In this document: piece by piece, positions 29,346 through 37,688 of the stretch | Position numbering within the stretch: position 1 is the first letter of the stretch | Layout of the letters: each line of letters begins with the position of its first letter | Assembly (NCBI GenBank): GCA_030144965.1 | Contig: JAMPUU010000006.1 | Span: 1 to 64,000, forward strand | Reading direction: 5' to 3' | From: Nitrospira sp. BO4 | Lineage (GTDB): Bacteria > Nitrospirota > Nitrospiria > Nitrospirales > Nitrospiraceae | DNA: 64,000 nt | The notes under the pieces: generated by a model | Database searches by the model: none | Told to the model about the DNA's origin: nothing | What the model saw: only the letters and a program-made list of their open reading frames with translations | Position numbers and translations under genes: made by a program

Positions 29346-30326
29346 TTAGTGGAAGGAAAAGGGAACTGGGGCAAAGGTCGTGACAAACACCGCTAGCGCA
29401 ATCCATCCGACAATCGTCCGGTTGCGACCTAGCGGAACATGAGGATCCATGACAGGAGGATGGCCGACGCCCCACAGTCCCGCCATAAAGGCCCACAGAA
29501 ACCAACCCGACCAGCCGACGAAGCCCAGGATCAACAAGATTGGGAGAAAGGCGAGCGCCATTGTCCGCTGTCGCGAGCCCCACAACGCATATGCGACATG
29601 GCCGCCGTCAAGCTGGCCGATCGGAATGAGATTGAGTGAGGTCACAAAAAGCCCGAACCACGCGGCAAAGCCGATCGGATGCAACACCACGTCAGCTTCA
29701 GGCGGTAACGGCCCGATCACCACCCACGACATGAACTGGAGCAGCAAGGGCTCGCCCAAGTGCAAACCATACGTCGCCGTTCGCTCGACGACCGTGGACA
29801 AATTGAGCCCGACGATCAGCGCGAGGACGGCGACCACGAAGCCCGCCAAGGGGCCGGCGACGCCGATGTCGAACAACGCACGACGACTGAGAATCGGTCC
29901 CCGCATGCGGATGATGGCGCCGAAGGTTCCGATAAAATGAGGCGGCCCCGGAATGAACAGCGGCAAGGAAGCGGGCACTCGGTGGATCCTGGACAACAGA
30001 TAATGCCCCAACTCGTGTGTGGTGAGAATAAAGAGCAACGCACCGGCAAACGGAATTCCCCGCCAGAGCGTCTCAGGAGAGGTCAGAAGGAAATTCAGGG
30101 GGCCGCGCGCCGGTCCGTTATAGACTTGATAGGCACCGGCCCACAGAGTCGTAAAGACGGTCAGGGTAAAGAGGACGACCGGCAATGCCCACTGTGAAAA
30201 AAACGACGGCGCTATGTCGTCACCGCTCTCCGCCTCTTCCACAGGCGGTGGCGCAGACTCTTCTCTCGTCTCGATGACGAGACCGTTATCCACATTCTGA
30301 TGTTCATTCCGCCCGAAGCCGTCCAT
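29346..30326 (-). CDS. M50 family (site-2) metalloprotease
   Basis: A 326-residue membrane protein with a soluble N-terminus and about seven helices. The zinc motif LFILTTHELGHYLLSR (HELGH) is in a helix near residue 105. The second signature, LNLIPIGQLDGGHVAYAL, supplies the third ligand (LDGGH). DIGVAGPLAGFVVAVLAL is also typical. The layout resembles the plant EGY-like/cyanobacterial M50 group, which has an extended insert between helices. Substrate unknown; site-2 proteases usually act on membrane-anchored regulators. It starts 12 bp after the MBL-fold gene stop and is probably co-transcribed with it. Confidence 0.9.
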   Translation of the reverse strand: MDGFGRNEHQNVDNGLVIETREESAPPPVEEAESGDDIAPSFFSQWALPVVLFTLTVFTTLWAGAYQVYNGPARGPLNFLLTSPETLWRGIPFAGALLFILTTHELGHYLLSRIHRVPASLPLFIPGPPHFIGTFGAIIRMRGPILSRRALFDIGVAGPLAGFVVAVLALIVGLNLSTVVERTATYGLHLGEPLLLQFMSWVVIGPLPPEADVVLHPIGFAAWFGLFVTSLNLIPIGQLDGGHVAYALWGSRQRTMALAFLPILLILGFVGWSGWFLWAFMAGLWGVGHPPVMDPHVPLGRNRTIVGWIALAVFVTTFAPVPFSFH

Positions 30327-30337
30327 AACAATCTCGC

Positions 30338-31180
30338 TTACTGAATCATCGCAAACGGATTGTGATCGAGTTCTTCCTCCACGGTTGTGGCAGGTCCATG
30401 TCCGGGCAAGAGACGATAATCCGGGGAAAGAGTCAGTACCCGGCGGCGAACTGAATTGAGATGAGTTGAATGCAACTCCTTGGGATTGGACCGGCCGATT
30501 GATCCGGCAAACAGCGTATCACCGACGAAACAGACCGGCAACTGTGCATCATCCACCCGATAGCAGATCCCACCCGGTGTATGTCCCGGCGTCGTCATAC
30601 ATCGGACGGCACGGCGCCCAACCTGGATCGACAATCGATCGCCCGGCACGACCAGCAATTCCGTTCGTGGCCGCCAACTCAATAGGCTCACATCCTCCGG
30701 TCCCAGGTACACCGGGACTTCATGTTGGCCCAGAATCTGCTCGATCCCATCCGCATGGTCCGCGTGGCCATGGGTCAAACAAATGCCGATGAGACGCAAT
30801 CGGTATCGACGAAGCAGATCCAGCATGGCCGGTGCGTTATAAGCCGTATCGACCAACACTGCCTCACCCTCATCATGCACGATGTACCCCTGCACACCAT
30901 ACCCGTTGATGGACCCGTGAACCATTTCCACCCACGGCGGCATGTGCTGCGCAACCGGTTCCCACTTATCGATCGCAATCTGTTCGAGCGGCTCAGCTCG
31001 CAGGCCCAAGCCCTTCGCCAAGGCACGCACTTCGGCACGATCCCGCGGCTGATCTCCTCGTTCCAACGCGGTAATATCGCCACCGGGCAATCCCGTCATT
31101 CTCGAAACATCGCCGACCGAGAGGCCTTGCCCTGTGCGTGATTTTTTCAGAATATCGCAAAATTCATCTTCGAGCGGCAT
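30338..31180 (-). CDS. MBL-fold hydrolase with an N-terminal XRE-type helix-turn-helix
   Basis: A 280-residue protein. Residues about 1-60 form a Cro/CI-like HTH (FCDILKKSRTGQGLSVGDVS, then RMTGLPGGDITALERGDQPRD). The rest is a metallo-beta-lactamase fold with ICLTHGHADHADGIEQIL (HxHxDH), TTPGHTPGGICY, CFVGDTLFAGSIGR and LLPGHGPATT, as in glyoxalase-II-like hydrolases. ATG 31180 is preferred because GGAGAAGG precedes it by seven bases; the frame opens at 31222. The HTH-enzyme fusion suggests a metabolite-responsive regulator or a DNA-tethered hydrolase, but this is inference. It is followed by the M50 gene. Confidence 0.85.
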   Translation of the reverse strand: MPLEDEFCDILKKSRTGQGLSVGDVSRMTGLPGGDITALERGDQPRDRAEVRALAKGLGLRAEPLEQIAIDKWEPVAQHMPPWVEMVHGSINGYGVQGYIVHDEGEAVLVDTAYNAPAMLDLLRRYRLRLIGICLTHGHADHADGIEQILGQHEVPVYLGPEDVSLLSWRPRTELLVVPGDRLSIQVGRRAVRCMTTPGHTPGGICYRVDDAQLPVCFVGDTLFAGSIGRSNPKELHSTHLNSVRRRVLTLSPDYRLLPGHGPATTVEEELDHNPFAMIQ

Positions 31181-31577
31181 ACACGAGCCTTCTCCACTCA
31201 GCGATCGACATAGGGTTGCCAAACCTACCCAGCCACCTTCATTCTCAGTCGATCAATTCGATACAGAATACCACGACTCTGTCCCTTACGTGAAACAACC
31301 GTCTCTCGTCGCAGACATCCTTCACAGTACCGCGCCATGCGGCCGGCGATCAAGGTGATGAAGTGTTGATACGATATGGCTTTCGTCGCGATGTCGCGGC
31401 GGTCAAGGAGGCGTGAGGGGAATGAGAGTCAAATGACTTAAAGTAGGAGTGAGCTCCGAGGAGGAAAGCCTATTCGAAAGGCGCGCGCGTTTAAGAGAGA
31501 AATTGTCCCGGCGGTCACGCGGCCCCCTCGCACCATAGCAGCGTCGAACGTGACCGCGCTTCCAGCCCAGCGAACGC
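31181..31577. other. intergenic stretch, nothing recognised
   Basis: Nearly 400 bp between the MBL-fold gene and the end of the M16 operon. No ORF of substance, RNA or repeat was recognised. It must contain the promoter of the MBL-M50 unit. Confidence 0.4.
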
Positions 31578-33056
31578 TTAGCCCTCCGGCACCGGTTTGA
31601 TTTCTTTCACGTCTCCGAACGTTGACAGCGCTTTCGGCAATGCCTCACCAGAGCCGACGGCAAGGATCTTCAAGCGATCAGGGCGCAAGTGTTTCTTGGC
31701 TGCTGCCAAGACGTTCTCCTTGGTCAACTTCACCACCTTCGCGCGCAGCTGTTGAAGAAAGTCCTTCGGCAACCCATCATATTCTAGCTCTATCAAACGG
31801 CTGACGATGGCCGACGGGCTGGAGAAAGAGAAGACGAACGAATTCACATACGCTTCCTTCGCTTCGGCAAGCTCGGTATCGGTCACCGGTTCGGCGCGTA
31901 TACGTTCGATGTTCGCAACAAACCGCTCGATCACTTCCTGCGTGGAGGTCATCTTGGTTTCCGCCCGCATCAGCCAGACCCCTTGATCATGCATTCCCGT
32001 ATTGAGTCGGCTGCCGACCGAGTAGGCCAGCCCCCGCTTGGTCCGCACGTCGTTGAACAGGCGGCTGCGAAACGAACTTCCGCCCAAAATATCGTTCGCA
32101 ATGGCTAATGCGACATAATCGGGATCATTTTCCTTGATCGAGAGATGTCCCACTCGAAGATGCGTCTGAGAAGTGTCCTTATCGACGAACCGGACGACCG
32201 GACGAGACGCACCCGGTTCCTGCGCATCCGGAATCTTCAACTCGGGCACAGAACCTCGCTTCCAATCTCCGAACGTTTTTCTGAGCGAGGTCAGCATGTC
32301 GTCTCTCTTGAAGTCACCGGTCACACCGAGGATCATGCCGTTCGGGTGAATCGTATTGCGATGAAACGCGACAAGATCGTCCCGCGTGATGCGCGAGATC
32401 GAGTCCACTGAACTTTCTCGCGCGGTAGGATGGTCCGTTCCATAGAGCAACTTGGCAAATTCCCGGCTGACGACGGAGCCAGGGTTATCTTGTCGGCGAC
32501 GGATCCCCTCCATGGCCTGTAACTTGGCCAGTTCGACACGCGCAGGTTCGAACGCCGGGGTTCGGATAAGACCCGCGAAGATCTCCAACCCGCGATCCAC
32601 ATCTTTGCTCAGAACGTCCAGGGATGCCGATCCGGACTGTCTGCTGATTCCGATGCTGACATCGATCGCAAATTGTTCCAACTCCGCATCAACCTGCTCT
32701 GCCGAAAGACTCCCCCCACCGCCGGTACGCATCACCGCCCCCGTCATGGCCGCCAGTCCGACCTTATCGGTTGGATCAAGCCAACTCCCTGTTCTCATGG
32801 TGGCCGTGACGGTGACCAGCGGTAATTCATGGTCTTCCAACAGGTAGACGACCATGCCATTGCCGAGGACAACTCGCTCCGGCTCGGGCGGGGAAAATTC
32901 CACCGGCTTGAACGTCATGGTTCTGGGATCGCCGAAGGTCTGGTCGGCCGCACAAGCGATAGCTCCATCCATCAGTAAAACGGTCGCCATGCAGAGCAGC
33001 ATTCTCAACCGGGAAAGACTCCCCGTTTCTACCCCTTGTCTCTTTGCCCTCTTCAT
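31578..33056 (-). CDS. M16 family peptidase-like protein, probably non-catalytic partner
   Basis: A 492-residue exported protein (signal LRMLLCMATVLLMDGAIACAADQ) with the M16 fold: LGNGMVVYLLEDHELPLVTV and later RGLAYSVGSRLNTG. Where active members carry HxxEH it reads GLAAMTGAVMRTGGGGS, so the zinc ligands are missing. This is the usual picture for the inactive subunit of bacterial M16 pairs, which keeps the R/Y substrate-binding region. It overlaps the catalytic partner by 4 bp (ATGA), fixing the operon order. Confidence 0.9.
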   Translation of the reverse strand: MKRAKRQGVETGSLSRLRMLLCMATVLLMDGAIACAADQTFGDPRTMTFKPVEFSPPEPERVVLGNGMVVYLLEDHELPLVTVTATMRTGSWLDPTDKVGLAAMTGAVMRTGGGGSLSAEQVDAELEQFAIDVSIGISRQSGSASLDVLSKDVDRGLEIFAGLIRTPAFEPARVELAKLQAMEGIRRRQDNPGSVVSREFAKLLYGTDHPTARESSVDSISRITRDDLVAFHRNTIHPNGMILGVTGDFKRDDMLTSLRKTFGDWKRGSVPELKIPDAQEPGASRPVVRFVDKDTSQTHLRVGHLSIKENDPDYVALAIANDILGGSSFRSRLFNDVRTKRGLAYSVGSRLNTGMHDQGVWLMRAETKMTSTQEVIERFVANIERIRAEPVTDTELAEAKEAYVNSFVFSFSSPSAIVSRLIELEYDGLPKDFLQQLRAKVVKLTKENVLAAAKKHLRPDRLKILAVGSGEALPKALSTFGDVKEIKPVPEG

Positions 33057-34657
33057 GGTCTCACCTCACCGGCCGGCACCGCTGCAATCGCCTTCGTGTT
33101 TCCCTTCTTCACGAGGACTGCGACGGTGCGATTCGACTTTGTAAAGTATTGCGCGGCCACTCGCTGCACATCGGCGGCCGTGACTTTGGCAACCTTATCA
33201 CGTGAGGTCAGGATATAGCGCCAGTCACCGGCGACTGCCTGATGCAACGCCAGTTGAGATGCCAAGCCGCTATTCGATCGCAGGCCCCGCACCAAATCGG
33301 CATCCAAATTGTTGAGTACCTTTTCCAACTCTTGGGACGAGACCGGCTCTCGTTTCAGGCGCTCAATCTCTTCATAGATGGCGGTTTCTACTTCTGTTGT
33401 CGTATGAGGGGCCAGCGGCGTAGCGGTGACGACGAACAGATTCGGCGCGCGCACTCCCGGATGACTGGCATCAGACCCGACTGAGGCGGCCAGTCGTTTC
33501 TCTCGCACCAACTTCTGATGTAAGCGGGAGGTGAGTCCGTCGCTCAGCACCGCGTCGAGCACATCGAACACATCGTCGTCCGGATGCCTCAACGTCGGCT
33601 TGTGATACCCGATGACGATGACCGGTTCGGCATCAAACTCCACTTCGACTCGCCGTTCGCCTCGCTGTTCCGGCTCAACCGTCACCAACGGCGGAGGCGG
33701 CGGCGCGGCAGGAATCTTTCCGAACGTGTGTTCAATCAACGCGATGACTTCCTTCGGATTGATATCGCCGACCAGCGCAATGGTGGCGCGATTCGGACCG
33801 TACTGGGCCTTAAAAAAGGATTCCGTGGCGGCGGGTGTCAATGCCAGGATATCAGACCCCCATCCGATGGTGGGAATCCCGTAGCCGTGGGCGCGGAACG
33901 CGGTAGAGGTGAAGGTTTCGAACAGCAGACCGTTCGGACTGTCGTCGTTGCGCAGGCGCCGTTCTTCCATCACAACGCCGCGTTCTTTATAGAATTCCCG
34001 CAACACCGGATTGGCCATCCGATCCGATTCAATCGCCGCCCACAAAGGCAGTCGGTTGGACGGCAAACTGATCATGTAGCGCGTCAAATCTTTTCCCGTT
34101 GACGCGTTGAGTCCGACTCCGCCATGACGCTGATACAGGAGCGCCATTTCATTGCCGACGACATACTGCGAAGCCTGCGTCTGCAGATCCAGGAGGCGCT
34201 TCTGCAGCGATTCGATCGCCGTTCGCTCCTCTGCTGTCTCGCCACCGTTTCTTCCGGCCGCATCACGCTGACGCAGGTCGAGTTCCGTTCCGACCAATGT
34301 GATTTCATCCAAGATCGGTTTTTCTTTTTCATAGTTTGTCGTGCCGACCACACGCGTGCCCTTGAAGGCCATGTGTTCATAGAGATGTGCGAGGCCGGTT
34401 TGGCCGACCTGCTCATTGATGCCGCCCACAGCGAACGTGATGTTGATCGAAACGACGGGCGTCTGATGCCGCTCCACCATGAGTACTGTCAGCCCATTGG
34501 CAAGCCGGTGCTCGATGACTCGCTCGGCAAGACCCGACGTGGCGGCGTACGACAGGGTGATGAGTAAGTGGAGGCTCAGCATACTGAGCGCGCACGCCCT
34601 AAGGACAAGACGACCAAATGCACGAACCGAGGTCCTGCTGCCGCCGTGTACTCTCAT
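33053..34657 (-). CDS. M16 family zinc peptidase, catalytic subunit
   Basis: A 534-residue exported or anchored protein (signal-like FGRLVLRACALSMLSLHLLITLSYAATS). The inverted zinc motif is intact: GLAHLYEHMAFKGT (HxxEH), with the downstream glutamate in the AEERTAIE region. The second domain has VIVIGYHKPTLRHPDDDVFDVLD. ATG 34657 is chosen because GAGAGGTTGAGG directly precedes it and the resulting N-terminus is a good signal peptide. With its inactive partner it probably degrades peptides in the periplasm. Confidence 0.92.
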   Translation of the reverse strand: MRVHGGSRTSVRAFGRLVLRACALSMLSLHLLITLSYAATSGLAERVIEHRLANGLTVLMVERHQTPVVSINITFAVGGINEQVGQTGLAHLYEHMAFKGTRVVGTTNYEKEKPILDEITLVGTELDLRQRDAAGRNGGETAEERTAIESLQKRLLDLQTQASQYVVGNEMALLYQRHGGVGLNASTGKDLTRYMISLPSNRLPLWAAIESDRMANPVLREFYKERGVVMEERRLRNDDSPNGLLFETFTSTAFRAHGYGIPTIGWGSDILALTPAATESFFKAQYGPNRATIALVGDINPKEVIALIEHTFGKIPAAPPPPPLVTVEPEQRGERRVEVEFDAEPVIVIGYHKPTLRHPDDDVFDVLDAVLSDGLTSRLHQKLVREKRLAASVGSDASHPGVRAPNLFVVTATPLAPHTTTEVETAIYEEIERLKREPVSSQELEKVLNNLDADLVRGLRSNSGLASQLALHQAVAGDWRYILTSRDKVAKVTAADVQRVAAQYFTKSNRTVAVLVKKGNTKAIAAVPAGEVRP

Positions 34658-34677
34658 CCTCAACCTCTCATGACTGG

Positions 34678-35328
34678 TTATGTAAAGAGCTCCATGAGTT
34701 GTTCCGGTTTTTCGATGAACCAATCGGGCTGACACGCAGCCATCCTCTCTCGATTCCCCATGCCATACCCAACCGCGCAGACGCGAATACCTGCGTTATG
34801 TCCTCCATTAATATCATTGGTGCTGTCTCCGACGAGAACGGTTCGCTCCTTCGGGGCTCCCACTTTTTCCATGATATGCAGTAACATGCCGGGTTCCGGC
34901 TTGAGCCCAAATCCATTGTCTCCACCGACCATGTACCGGAAATGTTGCGGACCTAACCCGTTCAAGATGACGCGCGTATATTCGATCGACTTGTTGGTCG
35001 CAATCGCTTTGTATGTATGGGTAAAGTGTTGCAGCATCGGCTCGATGCCTGGGTAGAAGGTCGTCCGGTCCAAACAATGTTCGAGATAATGGCCCCGAAA
35101 TACTTTCAAGGCCTCTTCGAATCTGACCTGATTGCCCTCTCCGACCGCCAAACGCAGCAGTCGCTTCACGCCGTCGCCGACGAACCCGAAAATTTCTTCG
35201 ATGGGGCGCTCCGGCAATCCCAACTCGGCAAGCGTAAAATTGACGGACCGCGCGATGTCCCACTTGGATTCGATGAGCGTACCATCCAGATCAAAAATCA
35301 ATAGATCTACGGGGGTCTTGACCATCAT
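34678..35328 (-). CDS. gph: HAD-superfamily phosphatase, phosphoglycolate phosphatase-like
   Basis: A 216-residue soluble HAD hydrolase: motif I LLIFDLDGTLIES with the nucleophilic Asp, motif II AIATNKS, motif III KPEPGMLL, motif IV VLVGDSTNDINGGHNAGIRV. The cap domain is the C1 helical type. Most similar in layout to Gph, which dephosphorylates 2-phosphoglycolate formed at DNA repair ends or by carbon fixation; substrate not proven. The start overlaps the stop of the upstream periplasmic protein gene by 4 bp. Confidence 0.85.
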   Translation of the reverse strand: MMVKTPVDLLIFDLDGTLIESKWDIARSVNFTLAELGLPERPIEEIFGFVGDGVKRLLRLAVGEGNQVRFEEALKVFRGHYLEHCLDRTTFYPGIEPMLQHFTHTYKAIATNKSIEYTRVILNGLGPQHFRYMVGGDNGFGLKPEPGMLLHIMEKVGAPKERTVLVGDSTNDINGGHNAGIRVCAVGYGMGNRERMAACQPDWFIEKPEQLMELFT

Positions 35329-35888
35329 TGAGCCTTTCTCAAGGAGTCGATGAGCGCCGCAAGCACCGTCCGTTGCGCGTCATCCTGCTCATGGGCTGCC
35401 GCGTCTCTCGCGAAACTCATCATCCGTTTCAGTCCGACGTGGGGAGGGATGACCGGCGAGATGATACGCCAGTAGTTCCCCACCACTTTCACGTGGAAAC
35501 GAACCTCTTCGGTAGTTTCTTCAGACACGAAAGTGGCCGTCTCCAAATAGACCGAGCCCCGTACTTGAAACGTGACCGGAATGACCACTTCCAGGTTGCT
35601 GAGAATTTCCCATTTTCGATAATCATCCGGGACGGTGGTGTCCTGGACGACCACCACACGACCCCATGCCGGCTCCTCCTTCCAATCGATATAAGGCGTC
35701 AACGTGTCGAACGAGGGGGCGTCCAAGCGCGCGCCCCTTTGATCTAGGAGAAGGTAGCGCTTGACGACCTCCGCCGGAGATCGTTTGATCGAGCCGCTGG
35801 GAGTGAGCTGTGCATTCGATATCGCTGCCGGAGTGAGGGCAACCAGAACGAGAAAGGAATACGCCAGACACTTGCGCAAAGCATTCAC
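35325..35888 (-). CDS. exported protein of unknown function
   Basis: A protein of about 187 residues with a signal peptide (LRKCLAYSFLVLVALTPAAISNAQ). The mature part starts SPAEVVKRYLLLDQRGARLD and holds beta-rich stretches (VVIPVTFQVRGSVYLETATF, EVRFHVKVVGNYWRIISPVIPPHVG) like a periplasmic cystatin/NTF2-type domain. Function not recognised. GTG 35888 is chosen for the signal peptide; another GTG at 35915 adds a short extension and neither has a strong ribosome-binding site. Its stop overlaps the HAD gene start, so the two are coupled. Confidence 0.65.
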   Translation of the reverse strand: MNALRKCLAYSFLVLVALTPAAISNAQLTPSGSIKRSPAEVVKRYLLLDQRGARLDAPSFDTLTPYIDWKEEPAWGRVVVVQDTTVPDDYRKWEILSNLEVVIPVTFQVRGSVYLETATFVSEETTEEVRFHVKVVGNYWRIISPVIPPHVGLKRMMSFARDAAAHEQDDAQRTVLAALIDSLRKAQ

Positions 35889-36112
35889 GCGTCCGAGCGA
35901 GCCGCTTTCACCCACAGCGTGTAGACTCCGCGCACTGATTCATACACATGACTCCGGTTCCCTTTTCTTCTGATGCAGACATCAGCCGGGTCATTCTAGC
36001 AAACAGCGCTAGATACATCCAGGTAACGACGTGAATGCCCGCTACGTTGTTTGACCTTCCTGAAAGGAGGATGCTACGGTCGGTTCTCTGCATGGTCACG
36101 AGAGAGGAACCT

Positions 36113-36544
36113 GTGCTCAACGATCAGCGGCGGCGGATTCAGCTCATTGGGCTTCTCGCCATCCTGTTATGCGCGATCGGCATGGTGTCCGCCATCTCAA
36201 TTCCCGCAGCCGACACCGGCGATGGTCCGTTTTTGGGCAACACCTCAACCAATCTTCCTCATCGAATCGACACCCCATCCTCACTCACAACCGCTCCCCA
36301 GAAAGCATACGATCTGCTCAAGCAGTTGGAAGATCGACGCGGTGCCCCTCTCCCCGGGTACATCGGTGGGCGCGATTTCCAGAATCGAGAACGCCTTCTT
36401 CCACGAGGTCGCTACCGAGAGTATGATGTCAATCCAAAGATCCCGAGACGCAGGCGCGATGCTGAACGGATCGTCATCGAGCAGCGGACCGGAAAGGCGT
36501 ACTACACGGGCGATCACTACCGAACATTTGTCCCTTTGAATTGA
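36113..36544 (+). CDS. exported barnase-like ribonuclease
   Basis: A 143-residue protein. GTG 36113 has AGAGAGG five bases upstream and gives a clean signal peptide (NDQRRRIQLIGLLAILLCAI, then GMVSAIS). The C-terminal domain matches the barnase/RNase N1 core: YREYDV (catalytic Glu), RRRRDAERIVIE (the two catalytic arginines), and YYTGDHYRTF with the catalytic His in DHY. The QKAYDLLKQLEDRRGAPLPG helix and the GGRDFQNRE segment are also as in that family. It cleaves single-stranded RNA by this family precedent. The barstar gene follows at once, so host protection is built in. All catalytic residues are visible. Confidence 0.88.
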   Translation: MLNDQRRRIQLIGLLAILLCAIGMVSAISIPAADTGDGPFLGNTSTNLPHRIDTPSSLTTAPQKAYDLLKQLEDRRGAPLPGYIGGRDFQNRERLLPRGRYREYDVNPKIPRRRRDAERIVIEQRTGKAYYTGDHYRTFVPLN

Positions 36545-36570
36545 GGAATGCCCAACCCGGCGGATTCTGT

Positions 36571-37119
36571 ATGACAGGGAAACCGACACTGTACCCGCAT
36601 CTGAGCAACGCCACGCCGCCTTGGTCAGGACTGCTTATTGTCCCGCGAGGAGCCCCGATCACAACGTTGGTGAAGGTTCCACCGGAATTCGTGGTGCGCA
36701 CCATCCAAGGGAAGAAATGCCGAACCTCATCCGGTCTGTTCGATGAGTTCGCCCGGGTGCTGGCCTTTCCGGAGTACTTCGGACACAACTGGGACGCATT
36801 GGAGGAATGTCTTGCCGATTTTGAGTGGCTTCCTGCCAAAGGCTACATTCTATTTATTGCCGACGCGCACGCTGTGCTTCCCGATGATGAAGAGGAGTAT
36901 GAAACGTTGTTGGAAGTCCTGAGTGACGCCGGCGAAGCCTGGAGCAAGGGGCAAACGGCCGATGGTCGGCGCGCGCCATTCCATGTGTGCTTTTTGGTGA
37001 CTGAACAGGACAAAACGAGTCGGAAGCGCTGGGAATTAGAAGAGTTCTCCTCCGCAGAGCGGAAGGCGCCTAAGACGAAAGCCCGCTCAAAACGTTCGGC
37101 CAAATCCTCCCCGAAATAG
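36571..37119 (+). CDS. barstar-family RNase inhibitor
   Basis: A 182-residue cytoplasmic protein. The barstar core is clear: TSSGLFDEFARVLAFPEYFG, then HNWDALEECLADF with the Asp that blocks the RNase active site (barstar Asp35 equivalent). The Asp39 equivalent is Glu, a conservative change. It carries extra sequence compared with the classical 90-residue barstar, ending in a K/R/S-rich tail (KAPKTKARSKRSAKSSPK). ATG 36571 is preferred; the frame also opens at a TTG that overlaps the RNase stop. Confidence 0.88.
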   Translation: MTGKPTLYPHLSNATPPWSGLLIVPRGAPITTLVKVPPEFVVRTIQGKKCRTSSGLFDEFARVLAFPEYFGHNWDALEECLADFEWLPAKGYILFIADAHAVLPDDEEEYETLLEVLSDAGEAWSKGQTADGRRAPFHVCFLVTEQDKTSRKRWELEEFSSAERKAPKTKARSKRSAKSSPK

Positions 37120-37165
37120 ACCGCCGTCGATGTGCTCCGGAAACAGGTTGCGATGGATTAGGCCG

Positions 37166-37438
37166 CTAGAGGCGTGATTTCGAGGCGAAACCCTTAAGAC
37201 CAACATATAATTGAACAGCCGACAGCACCACCCGGCGGACACGCGAGGGTCGCTCTCTCATTCCATTGGTGGTTAACATGGATCGACTTATGCTCCGATG
37301 CGCCGTCCAGCGAATTCGCACCGCCCTCTCATGCTCAAGACAAATACTGTGGGTTTCACGCTGGTCGTCCAGCGGCGCCTTTTCTCCAACCAACCCGTCT
37401 CGACCTTCTCCTCGACACCAGGAACAGATGACCTTCAT
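37166..37438 (-). CDS. small Cys/His-motif protein of unknown function
   Basis: A 90-residue protein starting MKVICSWCRGEGRDGLVGEK followed by APLDDQRETHSICLEHERAV. C-S-W-C and H-S-I-C...H make a likely four-ligand zinc site. The G-E-x-x-P-L-D-D-x-R-E-T-H-x-I-C core recurs in many environmental genomes as a short uncharacterised protein. The basic second half is less typical. ATG 37438 has GAGGGTGAGAG just upstream. It lies in the gap between barstar and hemL, opposite in strand. Confidence 0.65.
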   Translation of the reverse strand: MKVICSWCRGEGRDGLVGEKAPLDDQRETHSICLEHERAVRIRWTAHRSISRSMLTTNGMRERPSRVRRVVLSAVQLYVGLKGFASKSRL

Positions 37439-37688
37439 GTCTCTCACCCTCTTGATTACGCATGAATACAGCAAGAATTACGCCGTCATGCGTGAGTGCC
37501 TATAGAGCAGAGAAATCAAAGGAATATTCGGCTTCCAATCGGAGCTCCCATCCGTCCGCTGTATCGAAATTGAGAGAAGTGTATCTCTTACGACATTTTT
37601 TGACTTTGATCGGTCGTCTTCCAACTCATGGCGCGACGATGCGTTTCTTGACCATCTCTCGTACCGCGTGATAGGGTGCGCCCCCGTT

